A stretch of DNA of 64,000 nt. Source: Hyphomicrobiales bacterium (lineage in GTDB: Bacteria > Pseudomonadota > Alphaproteobacteria > Rhodospirillales > JACKKN01). Position 1 is the first letter of the stretch; each line of letters starts with the position of its first letter. Under the pieces are notes generated by a model that had not been told where the DNA came from, did not search any database, and worked only from the letters and a program-made list of their open reading frames with translations. Location of the stretch: assembly GCA_024236415.1 (NCBI GenBank), contig JACKKN010000004.1, positions 321,002 through 385,001 of the forward strand, given 5' to 3'. Positions 52,187-64,000 of this stretch are shown in pieces. The position numbers were made by a program, and so were the translations under genes.

Positions 52187-54046
52187 TCAGAACGCCTGTC
52201 CGAGGGAGATGTAGAACTGGTAGTCCTCGTCCACCCCCCGCCGGCCGTTGAGGGGGAAGGCGATGTCGAAGCGCAGGGGACCGACGATGGTGTGGTAGCG
52301 CAGGCCCACGCCGGCGGCCCATTGCAGGTTGCCCGGCGAGGAGTCGAACCGCTTGGCCAGGGCCTGGCCGCCGTCGACGAAGCCGACCACGCCGAAGTCG
52401 CCGACGACGCGGGCGCGCAGTTCGGCCCCGACCTCGATCAGGGACAGGCCGCCCTCGGGCTCGCCGTCGTTGTCCAGCGGGCCCACCTGCTGGTACTCGT
52501 AGCCGCGGATCGAGCCGCCGCCGCCGGCGTAGAAACGCTTGTTGGCGGGCACGTCCTTGCGGTCCTCGCCGATGATGGTGCCCAGGCGGGCGCGGGCCGC
52601 GGCGACGAAGCGGCCGGCGGAATCGATGGGGTAGTGGTACGAGCCGGTGGCGTCCAGGACCGTGAACAGCAGCGGCTGGTCGCTGGTGCCGGCATAGGGC
52701 GTGGCGGTCACGGTGAAGCGGCCGCCGCGGGTCGGGTCCAGCAGGCTGTCGGTGTTGTCGTATCCCATCTCGATGGGCAGGCCGAACAGGCGGTTCAGGC
52801 GGCGGCCGCTGTCGTCGGTCACCCGCGCCGCCTCCACCGTGCCCGACACGGCGGTGCGCCAGGGGCCGGTGCGGCGCTCCAGGCCCAGGCGGGCGCCCAG
52901 GCCGAACTGCTCGTAGGCCGGCGCGTCCTCGTGGGTGACCTCGACCCGCGACAGCAGGTCCTGGTTGCGGTGCACGAAGGCCGGCTTGCGGAACTCGGCG
53001 GCCAGGGTCTGTTCGACCGTGTTGCCCTGGGCAGTCAGGCGCAGCTTCTCGCCGGCGCCCAGGAAGTTGCGGTGCTCCCAGAACACCTTGGCGCCGGGAC
53101 CCTCGGTGGTGGAGTAGTTGACGCCGGCGCCGACCGAGCGGTGCGCCCGCTCGGTCAGTTCCAGGGTCATGGGCGCCCGGTCGCCGCCCCGGGGCGGGCG
53201 CTGGGCGGTCACGGCGACGGAGCCGAACAGGCCGGTGTCGTTGAGCGCGCGGCGGAAGTCCTCGACCCGCTTGGCGGAATAGGTCTCGCCCTGCTTCCAG
53301 GGCACCAGGCGGCGCACGTGGCCGGGGTCGACCCGGGTCAGGCCCGACACCGTGACCGGGCCGAAGGTGGCGCGGCGGTCCGCCGCCACGGTCAGGCGCA
53401 CCAGCACCAGGGTCTGGTCGCGGTCCAGCTCCACGTGGCGCTCGGCCACCCTGGCCCAGGGGTAGCCGTTCTCGGTCAGGGCGCGGACCAGGTCCTTTTC
53501 GGCCTGGACGATGCGGGCGGCGTCGGCGCGCATGCCGATGTGCAGGCCCAGGGCCGCCAGGTCCGGCACCACCGCCGGGTCGGGCGGCGGCCCGTCGAAG
53601 GCCACCTGGTAGTCGCCCAGCAGGTAGACCACCCCCGGCACCACCTCGACCGTCACCTTGGCCGCGCCGTCGGCCTCGACCACCCGCGCCGCCACCGTGC
53701 CGTCGTAGAAGCCCTGGGACTGCAGGGCGCTTTCCAGGCGCTGCTCGTCCTCGCGGGCGCGGCGGCGCAGGGCGCCCAGGGAGTGCGGCTTGCGGTCGGC
53801 CAGGGTGACCAGGTGCGAGGACCGCTCCAGCACCTCGGCCAGGCCGGCCTCGTCGGCGCCGGTGATGGCGGTCTGGTAGGCGATGCCCGGGCCGTCGTCG
53901 AAGGGGCTTTCCGCCTCGGCGGTCTCGGGGTCGCGGCCCGACAGGCAGGCCGCCAGCAGGAACAGGACCAGGGCCAGCGCCAGCGGGCCCGGGGCCGCCC
54001 GCCCGGTCCCTGCGCGGCGGCCGTATCTGCCGATTCCACAAGCCAT
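52187..54046 (-). CDS. tamA: Omp85-family protein TamA with a lipobox-like N-terminus
   Basis: This protein has about 619 residues, with three POTRA-like domains (to about residue 270) and a 16-strand beta-barrel. The barrel contains the Omp85 loop motif GGGGSIRGYEYQQVGP and ends in the outer-membrane signal YQFYISLGQAF with terminal Phe. The chosen Met leads to a hydrophobic stretch ending LAAC at residues 31-34, a good lipobox, so the mature protein may be lipidated at Cys34. Canonical TamA is not a lipoprotein. TamB follows directly. The ribosome site is weak, so the start could be some codons off. Confidence 0.9.
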   Translation of the reverse strand: MACGIGRYGRRAGTGRAAPGPLALALVLFLLAACLSGRDPETAEAESPFDDGPGIAYQTAITGADEAGLAEVLERSSHLVTLADRKPHSLGALRRRAREDEQRLESALQSQGFYDGTVAARVVEADGAAKVTVEVVPGVVYLLGDYQVAFDGPPPDPAVVPDLAALGLHIGMRADAARIVQAEKDLVRALTENGYPWARVAERHVELDRDQTLVLVRLTVAADRRATFGPVTVSGLTRVDPGHVRRLVPWKQGETYSAKRVEDFRRALNDTGLFGSVAVTAQRPPRGGDRAPMTLELTERAHRSVGAGVNYSTTEGPGAKVFWEHRNFLGAGEKLRLTAQGNTVEQTLAAEFRKPAFVHRNQDLLSRVEVTHEDAPAYEQFGLGARLGLERRTGPWRTAVSGTVEAARVTDDSGRRLNRLFGLPIEMGYDNTDSLLDPTRGGRFTVTATPYAGTSDQPLLFTVLDATGSYHYPIDSAGRFVAAARARLGTIIGEDRKDVPANKRFYAGGGGSIRGYEYQQVGPLDNDGEPEGGLSLIEVGAELRARVVGDFGVVGFVDGGQALAKRFDSSPGNLQWAAGVGLRYHTIVGPLRFDIAFPLNGRRGVDEDYQFYISLGQAF

Positions 54047-54179
54047 GGTCGATCGAGGGGTCCCTGCCGGGGGCCGCGCACCGCGCCGGCCCGTGTCCCC
54101 GTCGCGGGGCGGGCGGACGCCCCTGCAACACAAATGTCTTGGACCGGCGAGTCAACAGGAAATGGGGCTGCGGGGGCGC

Positions 54180-54255
54180 TGGTGCCGGCTGCAGGGATCG
54201 AACCCGCGACCTGCTGATTACAAATCAGCCGCTCTACCAACTGAGCTAAGCCGGC
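54180..54255 (-). tRNA. tRNA-Thr(TGT)
   Basis: The minus strand folds as a full cloverleaf of 76 bases including CCA. The 7-base acceptor stem GCCGGCT pairs with AGCCGGC, the D arm is GCTCAGTTGGTAGAGC, the anticodon loop TTTGTAA has anticodon TGT, and the T arm is GCGGGTTCGATCCCTGC. The CCA end is encoded. Confidence 0.97.
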
Positions 54256-54316
54256 GCGTCGCCGCCGGGGACGATAGCGCCGGGGGCAGGCGCGGGCAAG
54301 GGGCGATGGGCGGCCG

Positions 54317-55120
54317 TCAGGTGCGGTGGCGGGCCAGCTCGTACAGCGCGATGGCGGCGGCGTTCGACAGGTTCAGGCTCTCCACCGCGTCGGTCATGGG
54401 GATGCGCGCCAGGGTGTCGCAGTGCTCGGCCACCAGGCGGCGCAGGCCGCGGCCCTCGGCGCCCAGCACCAGGGCCCTGGCGCCGGCCAGGTCGGCGGCC
54501 GGCAGGGGCACCTCGCCGCGCCCGTCCAGGCCGGTGATCCAGTAGCCGGCGGCCTTGATGGCGTCCAGCGCCCGCGACAGGTTGGTGACCCGCACCAGGG
54601 GCACCTTCTCCAGCGCCCCCGAGGCGGCCTTGGCCAGGGCCGCCGTGGCCGGCGGGGCGTGGCGGTCCTGGACCACCACGGCGACGACCCCGAAGGCGGC
54701 GGCCGAGCGTAGCACGGCACCCACGTTGCGCGGGTCCGTGGCCTGGTCCAGCACCACCAAGGGCGCGCCGACGGCGGCGGCCAGCACGTCCTCCAGCGAC
54801 GGTTCGGGCAGGGGCTCGGCCAGCAGGCCCACCCCCTGGTGCACGGCGCCGGGGGGCAGCAGGGCCTCCAGGTCGCGGCGGTCGGCCACCTCGGCGGTCA
54901 GGCCGTGGCCGCCGGCCCGTGCCGCCGCGGCCAGGCGGTCGCCCACCTCGTCGCGGGACTGGGCGGCGACGACCAGGCGCCGGCAGCGGCGCGCCGGGTT
55001 GGCCAGGGCCGCCGCCACGGCATGCAGGCCGTACAGCCACGGGGCCGAGTCGCGGTGGCCGCCGGGCCACGGTGCGGTGTCGCGGGGCCCGCCGGGCCGT
55101 CGGTGCTGTCGTTTCGCCAT
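54317..55120 (-). CDS. rlmB: 23S rRNA (guanosine-2'-O-)-methyltransferase RlmB / SpoU family
   Basis: This 267-residue SPOUT methyltransferase has the SpoU motifs VLDQATDPRNVGAVLRSA, LVLGAEGRGLRRLVAE and IPMTDAVESLNLSNAAAI, the last forming the trefoil-knot SAM site. The N-terminal substrate-binding domain begins at LYGLHAVAAAL. RlmB methylates G2251 of 23S rRNA; the SpoU relative TrmH is the alternative, but the N-terminal domain favours RlmB. It lies next to the tRNA and tuf cluster. Confidence 0.92.
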   Translation of the reverse strand: MAKRQHRRPGGPRDTAPWPGGHRDSAPWLYGLHAVAAALANPARRCRRLVVAAQSRDEVGDRLAAAARAGGHGLTAEVADRRDLEALLPPGAVHQGVGLLAEPLPEPSLEDVLAAAVGAPLVVLDQATDPRNVGAVLRSAAAFGVVAVVVQDRHAPPATAALAKAASGALEKVPLVRVTNLSRALDAIKAAGYWITGLDGRGEVPLPAADLAGARALVLGAEGRGLRRLVAEHCDTLARIPMTDAVESLNLSNAAAIALYELARHRT

Positions 55121-55241
55121 GGGCCGATCCTACAATTCCGTCCGGGCCCTGTCCGCAACAATTCCCCGCGCGCCCGGAAGGCGCGCCGGACGGGCCCGCG
55201 CGCCGGGAAATCCATTGTATTGATTAAATTTTCTTTTCAAG

Positions 55242-55270
55242 TTGACATTGGAGGGTAAACCACATATTTC
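55242..55270 (+). promoter_or_regulatory. promoter of the tRNA-Tyr/tRNA-Gly/tuf unit
   Basis: TTGACA at 55242-55247, a 17-base spacer and TATTTC at 55265-55270 make a strong sigma-70-type promoter about 42 bases before tRNA-Tyr. The upstream ATTGATTAAATTTTC is AT-rich like an UP element. Confidence 0.65.
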
Positions 55271-55311
55271 GGTCATCCGCCGCGCCGGAAGGGCGGCGCC
55301 CGTGGTGTTCC

Positions 55312-55397
55312 GGAGGGGTGCCCGAGTGGCTAAAGGGGACGGGCTGTAAACCCGTTGGCGCACGCCTACGTTGGTTCGAATCCAACCCCCTCCACCA
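55312..55397 (+). tRNA. tRNA-Tyr(GTA)
   Basis: An 86-base type II tRNA with a long variable arm. GGAGGGG pairs with CCCCTCC, the anticodon loop CTGTAAA carries GTA, the T arm is GTTGGTTCGAATCCAAC, and CCA is encoded at 55395-55397. Confidence 0.97.
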
Positions 55398-55516
55398 TAC
55401 CACGCGGACGGACGACAGGGTCAGGCACCGGCAGGGTGCCGGCGGGCCGACGACGGAAAGGTGCGGAAATCAGCGACGGGGTCACGGGCGAAAGCGCTGG
55501 CCAAGGCGGAACCCGG

Positions 55517-55590
55517 GCGGGTGTAGCTCAATGGTAGAGCAGAAGCCTTCCAAGCTTACGACGAGGGTTCGATTCCCTTCACCCGCTCCA
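55517..55590 (+). tRNA. tRNA-Gly(TCC)
   Basis: A 74-base cloverleaf. GCGGGTG pairs with CACCCGC, the D arm is GCTCAATGGTAGAGC, the anticodon loop CTTCCAA has TCC, and the T arm is GAGGGTTCGATTCCCTT. CCA is encoded. It lies 91 bases before tuf, as in the tyrU-glyT-tufB order of other proteobacteria. Confidence 0.97.
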
Positions 55591-55681
55591 ATCCCCGCTT
55601 CAGTCCGCCAACAGCAATCGTGATCGAGCGATTTCAATTAGTTGAATCGTTTCATTCAGGTACAGGAAGAAAGACGGAACG

Positions 55682-56872
<1,191 letters not shown>

Positions 56873-56910
56873 GCGCCGGCGACGGCGCGCACGGGATTGT
56901 GACGGCCCTG

Positions 56911-56938
56911 CCCCTCCGGCGGCTTGACGCCGGGGGGG
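56911..56938 (+). terminator. stem-loop after tuf
   Basis: CCCCTCCGGCG and CGCCGGGGGGG give an 11-base-pair stem with one G-U pair and a GCTTGA loop. No T run follows, so it may protect or process the tuf mRNA end rather than terminate fully. It overlaps the -35 box of the next promoter. Confidence 0.5.
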
Positions 56939-56951
56939 CAAAGGCTACATA
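56924..56951 (+). promoter_or_regulatory. promoter of the tRNA-Trp/secE/nusG unit
   Basis: TTGACG at 56924-56929 and TACATA at 56946-56951, 16 bases apart, lie about 68 bases ahead of tRNA-Trp and suit a sigma-70 promoter. Confidence 0.5.
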
Positions 56952-57019
56952 AGTAGGCGGAATCGGAATAGGTGACTGCCGCGCTGCGGCGGATCCGAGG
57001 CCGGCGCCGCCCGACCCAC

Positions 57020-57095
<76 letters not shown>

Positions 57096-57182
57096 TTTTC
57101 TTCGGTACGTCCCGGCATCCCGGACGGGGGTGGCGGGCCGGACCGTTTTTTGCGACCGGCCGAAAGGGCCCGTGGAACCAAC

Positions 57183-57380
57183 ATGGCTAAGACCAGTCCC
57201 GCACAGTTCGTCCAGGAGGTGCGCCGCGAGGCGGCCAAGGTGACCTGGCCGTCGCGCAAGGAGACGGGGATCTCCACGGCGATGGTGTTCGTCATGGTGA
57301 TTCTGGCCTCTGTCTTCTTCCTCGTCGTCGACCAGATCCTGGCCTTCGGGGTCAAGCTGATCTTCGGGCTGGGGGGCTGA
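57183..57380 (+). CDS. secE: preprotein translocase subunit SecE
   Basis: This 65-residue single-helix form of SecE has the amphipathic FVQEVRREAAKVTWPSRKET motif followed by one membrane helix. It clamps SecY in the translocon. nusG follows after 3 bases. Confidence 0.96.
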   Translation: MAKTSPAQFVQEVRREAAKVTWPSRKETGISTAMVFVMVILASVFFLVVDQILAFGVKLIFGLGG

Positions 57381-57383
57381 GCC

Positions 57384-57914
57384 ATGGCCGCACGCTGGTA
57401 CGTGATCCACGTCTATTCCGGGTTCGAGAAGAAGGTGGCCCAGTCCATCGAGGAACAGGCGCGTCAGGCCGGCATGGACGACCGCATCGAGCAGGTGCTG
57501 GTGCCGGTGGAGGAAGTGGTGGAGATGCGCCGCGGATCGAAGGTCAACGCCGAGCGCAAGTTCTTCCCCGGCTACGTGCTGGTCAAGATGGACATGACCG
57601 ACCAGACCTGGCACCTGGTCAAGAACACGCCCAAGGTGACCGGGTTCCTGGGCAGCGGCAACCGCCCGACCCCGATCACCGACCGCGAGGCCGAGCACAT
57701 CATGCACCAGGTGCAGGAGGGCATCGACCGGCCGAAGCCGTCGATCATCTTCGAGGTCGGCGAGCAGGTGCGGGTCTGCGACGGCCCCTTCACCTCGTTC
57801 AACGGCATGGTCGAGGAGGTGGACGAGGAGCGCGCCCGGCTCAAGGTGGCGGTGTCCATCTTCGGACGCTCGACCCCGGTGGAACTGGAATACTCGCAGG
57901 TCGAGAAAACGTGA
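57384..57914 (+). CDS. nusG: transcription termination/antitermination factor NusG
   Basis: This 176-residue protein has the NGN domain (RWYVIHVYSGFEKKVAQSIE, FFPGYVLVKMDM) and the C-terminal KOW domain (GEQVRVCDGPFTSFNG). It links RNA polymerase with Rho or the ribosome. Confidence 0.98.
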   Translation: MAARWYVIHVYSGFEKKVAQSIEEQARQAGMDDRIEQVLVPVEEVVEMRRGSKVNAERKFFPGYVLVKMDMTDQTWHLVKNTPKVTGFLGSGNRPTPITDREAEHIMHQVQEGIDRPKPSIIFEVGEQVRVCDGPFTSFNGMVEEVDEERARLKVAVSIFGRSTPVELEYSQVEKT

Positions 57915-58018
57915 ATTTTCAAGGAATTCCCCGCCCGCGGGCGGGGATGGAACGGCGCGGGAGGCCCGCCATTGGCCGCACCGCGCACTCAGTCGAACCC
58001 GATTGCTGAGGAACAGAG

Positions 58019-58447
58019 ATGGCGAAGAAGATTGCTGGCTACATCAAGCTGCAGGTGCCGGCGGGGCAAGCCAACCCGTCGCCGCCCATCGGCCCGGCCC
58101 TTGGCCAGGCCGGCCTGAACATCATGGAGTTCTGCAAGGCGTTCAACGCCCAGACCCAGAACCTGGAACAGGGCATGCCGATCCCCGTGGTCATCACGGC
58201 CTATGGCGACCGCACGTTCTCGTTCGTCACCAAGACCCCGCCCGCCAGCTTCCTGCTGAAGAAGGCGGCGGGCCTGCCCAAGGGCACCGGCGAGGCCGGA
58301 CGCAAGACCATCGGCTCGGTCACCATGGACCAGGTGCGCGAGATCGCCCAGGTCAAGATGGTCGACCTGAACGCCGTCGACATGGACGGCGCCTGTCAGA
58401 TGATCATCGGCTCGGCCCGTTCCATGGGCATCGAAGTGAAGGGGTAG
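58019..58447 (+). CDS. rplK: 50S ribosomal protein L11
   Basis: This 142-residue protein has the thiopeptide-binding N-domain (KLQVPAGQANPSPPIGPALG) and the rRNA-binding C-domain. It is full length and followed by rplA after 4 bases. Confidence 0.98.
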   Translation: MAKKIAGYIKLQVPAGQANPSPPIGPALGQAGLNIMEFCKAFNAQTQNLEQGMPIPVVITAYGDRTFSFVTKTPPASFLLKKAAGLPKGTGEAGRKTIGSVTMDQVREIAQVKMVDLNAVDMDGACQMIIGSARSMGIEVKG

Positions 58448-58451
58448 GGTC

Positions 58452-59144
58452 ATGGCGAAGAAGGGAAAGAATCTGCGCAAGGCCTATGAGGGCATCGACC
58501 GCGACCTGGACTACGAGCTGCCGGACGCCCTGAAGGTGATCAAGTCCGCCGCCAGCGCCAAGTTCGACGAGACGGTGGAGATCGCCATCAACCTGGGGGT
58601 CGATCCGCGTCACGCCGACCAGATGGTGCGCGGCGTGGTGTCGCTGCCCAACGGCACCGGCAAGACCATGCGCGTGGCCGTGTTCGCCAAGGGCGACAAG
58701 GCCGAGGAGGCCAAGGCCGCCGGTGCCGACGTGGTCGGCGCCGAGGACCTGATGGAGACGGTGCAGAAGGGCACGATCGAGTTCGACCGCTGCATCGCCA
58801 CGCCGGACATGATGGCCGTGGTCGGCCGCCTGGGCAAGATCCTGGGCCCGCGCGGCCTGATGCCGAACCCCAAGCTGGGCACGGTGACCCAGGACGTGAA
58901 GGGCGCGGTGCAGGCGGCCAAGGCCGGCCAGGTGGAGTTCCGGGTCGAGAAGGCGGGCCTCATCCACGCCGGCGTCGGCAAGGTGAGCTTCACCGAGGAG
59001 GCCCTGGCCCAGAACGTGGCCGCGTTCGTGGACGCCATCAACCGGGCCAAGCCGAGCGGCGCCAAGGGCACCTACCTGAAGCGCATCAGCCTGAGCTCGA
59101 CCATGGGCCCGGGCCTGCGTGTGAACATCGGGTCCGTCGCCTGA
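58452..59144 (+). CDS. rplA: 50S ribosomal protein L1
   Basis: This 230-residue protein carries the signature GKILGPRGLMPNPKLGTV. L1 also represses its own operon in many bacteria by binding the rplK leader. It is adjacent to rplK. Confidence 0.98.
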   Translation: MAKKGKNLRKAYEGIDRDLDYELPDALKVIKSAASAKFDETVEIAINLGVDPRHADQMVRGVVSLPNGTGKTMRVAVFAKGDKAEEAKAAGADVVGAEDLMETVQKGTIEFDRCIATPDMMAVVGRLGKILGPRGLMPNPKLGTVTQDVKGAVQAAKAGQVEFRVEKAGLIHAGVGKVSFTEEALAQNVAAFVDAINRAKPSGAKGTYLKRISLSSTMGPGLRVNIGSVA

Positions 59145-59473
59145 CGGACCCCCGAATTCCCGCGACGGCGGTCCCCGTGACCGGCGCCGTGGGCTAGGGG
59201 CCGGCTGCGGCCGACCCCGAACCTGTCCGAGACCGCAGGTCCCGTGCCGCCGCTTCGGCGGCGGCCGGACGAAGGGGAGCCTCCCGCCTGCGCAGACGGT
59301 GTTGAAAACCGTTTCACGGTCCCGCCCCGGCGGGGCCCGCGAACGGCTTGAACTGCTGTTGTGGACAGGCGAGCCGGCCCCCAGGGGCGCCCCGGCAGGG
59401 GTGCCCGGACGGGGCCAAAGTCCACGGGACCGGGACGCCGCCAGGCCGACCGGGCCCAAGACGGAGACGAGCA
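59145..59473 (+). promoter_or_regulatory. rplJ leader region
   Basis: These 329 bases between rplA and rplJ hold no credible gene. They contain GCCGCCG-CTT-CGGCGGC near 59246 and several other GC-rich hairpins. In bacteria the rplJL mRNA leader binds the L10(L12)4 complex for feedback control and often has its own promoter. I infer such a leader here, without having folded it in detail. Confidence 0.5.
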
Positions 59474-59992
59474 GTGGACCGTACACAAAAAGCAGAGTTG
59501 GTCTCCGACCTGCGCGGCGTCTTCGAAGGCACCAGCATGGTGGTCGTCACCCACTACTCGGGGATGACGGTCGGCCAGATGGGCGACCTTCGCGGACGGA
59601 TGCGCGAGGCCGGCGCCAGCTTCAAGGTGACCAAGAACCGGCTCACGCGTCTCGCCCTGGACGGAACGAAGTTCACGGGCCTCAGCGACATGTTCACCGG
59701 ACCGACGGCGATTGCCTATTCGGACGACCCGGTGGCGGCCGCCAAGGTTGCCGTGGGCTATGCCAAGGAGAACGACAAGCTCGTGATCCTGGGCGGCGGG
59801 CTCGCCGAAGAGGTTCTCGACGCCGACGGCGTCAGGGCCCTGGCGACTCTGCCTTCGCTGGATGAACTGCGTGCCAAGATCGTCGGGATGATCGCGACCC
59901 CGGCGACGCGCATGGCCCAGGTGCTGCAGGCACCGGCTGGCCAGGTGGCCCGCGTCATCGGCGCCTATGCCGAACAGGGTGAAGCCGCGTAA
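59474..59992 (+). CDS. rplJ: 50S ribosomal protein L10
   Basis: This 172-residue stalk base protein begins VDRTQKAELVSDLRGVF. It includes FKVTKNRLTRLALDGT, and its C-terminal helix binds L7/L12 dimers. The GTG start with GGAG upstream was preferred to an in-frame codon far upstream. Confidence 0.97.
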   Translation: MDRTQKAELVSDLRGVFEGTSMVVVTHYSGMTVGQMGDLRGRMREAGASFKVTKNRLTRLALDGTKFTGLSDMFTGPTAIAYSDDPVAAAKVAVGYAKENDKLVILGGGLAEEVLDADGVRALATLPSLDELRAKIVGMIATPATRMAQVLQAPAGQVARVIGAYAEQGEAA

Positions 59993-60038
59993 GCGGACTT
60001 ACCGACAACAGCACATTCAAGCCTAGGAGAATTGACAA

Positions 60039-60416
60039 ATGGCTGACCTGGAAAAAATCGTCGAAGAGCTGTCGAGCCTGACCGTGATGGAGGCCGCCGA
60101 GCTCTCCAAGATGCTCGAGGAGAAGTGGGGCGTCTCGGCCGCCGCGCCGGTGGCCGTGGCCGCCGCCGCGGGCCCGGCCGCCGAAGCCGAGGCCGCCGAG
60201 GAGAAGGACGAGTTCGATGTCGTCCTGGCCGCGATCGGCGACAAGAAGATCAACGTCATCAAGGAAGTGCGCGCCATCACCGGCCTCGGCCTGAAGGAGG
60301 CCAAGGACATGGTCGAGTCGGCCCCGGCGACGATCAAGGAGGCCGCCAAGAAGGAAGAGGCCGAGGAGATCAAGAAGAAGCTGGAAGAGGTCGGCGCTTC
60401 CGTCGAGCTGAAGTAG
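60039..60416 (+). CDS. rplL: 50S ribosomal protein L7/L12
   Basis: This 125-residue stalk protein has an N-terminal dimer domain (ADLEKIVEELSSLTVMEAAE), an Ala-rich hinge, and the factor-binding C-domain (GDKKINVIKEVRAITGLGLK). TAGGAGAA precedes the ATG. Confidence 0.98.
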   Translation: MADLEKIVEELSSLTVMEAAELSKMLEEKWGVSAAAPVAVAAAAGPAAEAEAAEEKDEFDVVLAAIGDKKINVIKEVRAITGLGLKEAKDMVESAPATIKEAAKKEEAEEIKKKLEEVGASVELK

Positions 60417-60419
60417 TCC

Positions 60420-60449
60420 GCGCGGCCCGGCGGCGACGCCGGGCCGCGC
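60420..60449 (+). terminator. stem-loop between rplL and rpoB
   Basis: GCGCGGCCCGGC and GCCGGGCCGCGC form a perfect 12-base-pair stem around GGCGAC, starting three bases after the rplL stop codon. Without a T run it is more likely an attenuator or processing site, as found at this place in E. coli. The following 260 bases to rpoB hold no gene. Confidence 0.55.
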
Positions 60450-60710
60450 AATCCCTTCCCGCGGGGGCCCGCCGACAACCGGGCGGGCCCGACGCGAGAG
60501 GGCCTGGGGCTGGACCATCGGACGGGCGGGAAACCGCCCCGATCCCGGGTCCGGCCCACCCTGTTTCTGGACGCATCCGCCCGCATAGGTCATGCCGGGC
60601 CGGGAACCGCGGATGCGCTTGCTGGTGAAATGGGGCCGACGGGACCGGAACGGCAAGCCGGGTCGACCGTCGGGCACCTCGCAAACGCTATCTGGCGGAG
60701 AACATCTGAC

Positions 60711-64000
<3,290 letters not shown>

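Overview
The window looks like a housekeeping-rich stretch of a very GC-rich alphaproteobacterial chromosome. The best fit is a Rhodospirillales-like organism. Supporting signs are strong G/C third-position bias, the ruvCAB-ybgC-tolQRAB-pal-cpoB-tilS-ftsH-folP-glmM gene order, the zapA-6S RNA-fau order, alphaproteobacterial-type RpoB, and an mtnA/class II aldolase pair as in the Rhodospirillum rubrum methylthioadenosine salvage route. The assignment rests on reading protein sequences only; no database search was run.

Layout. 1-1.6 kb: the 3' end of mtnA, a class II aldolase and a cupin form a probable 5'-methylthioadenosine salvage operon. 1.9-6.8 kb: an ion channel-like protein, a CNNM/CBS protein, an HD-domain protein, an unusual short-chain dehydrogenase, a permuted papain-fold protein and a glyoxalase-superfamily protein. 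7.1-9.5 kb: a compact sulfur module (DsrE-like, TusA-like, sulfide:quinone oxidoreductase-like, DUF1641) read leftward behind an AT-rich control region with a palindrome. 9.7-18.6 kb: a leftward run of gap, a broken hypothetical gene, thiE, efp, suhB, a frameshifted OmpA-domain gene, a MotA/MotB-like motor pair and an MFS transporter.

18.9-37.5 kb reads rightward: a small coiled-coil protein, zapA, 6S RNA, fau, a YmdB-type phosphoesterase, yebC, ruvCAB, the complete Tol-Pal system, tilS, ftsH, folP, glmM and thiD. A 37-residue membrane protein gene with its own ribosome site and terminator lies on the other strand between folP and glmM.

37.6-47.8 kb is the accessory part. It holds a LysR regulator, an MFS transporter with a MocR regulator, a DUF1127 protein, a threonine dehydratase-like enzyme with a two-subunit ThDP 2-oxoacid decarboxylase, an exosortase-associated acyltransferase, an XRE regulator with palindromic sites, a desaturase and a PhnD-like protein. 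47.8-55.1 kb: tamB, tamA (with a lipobox), tRNA-Thr and rlmB. 55.3-64 kb: tRNA-Tyr, tRNA-Gly, tuf, tRNA-Trp, secE, nusG, rplK, rplA, rplJ, rplL and the first 3.3 kb of rpoB.

Five genes (OmpA-domain gene, the gene before thiE, cpoB, tilS, and a small gene beside thiD) seem to change frame inside runs of G and C. tilS is normally essential and cpoB highly conserved, so uncorrected base-calling errors are the simplest explanation. I saw no CRISPR array, prophage, insertion sequence or large novel system.
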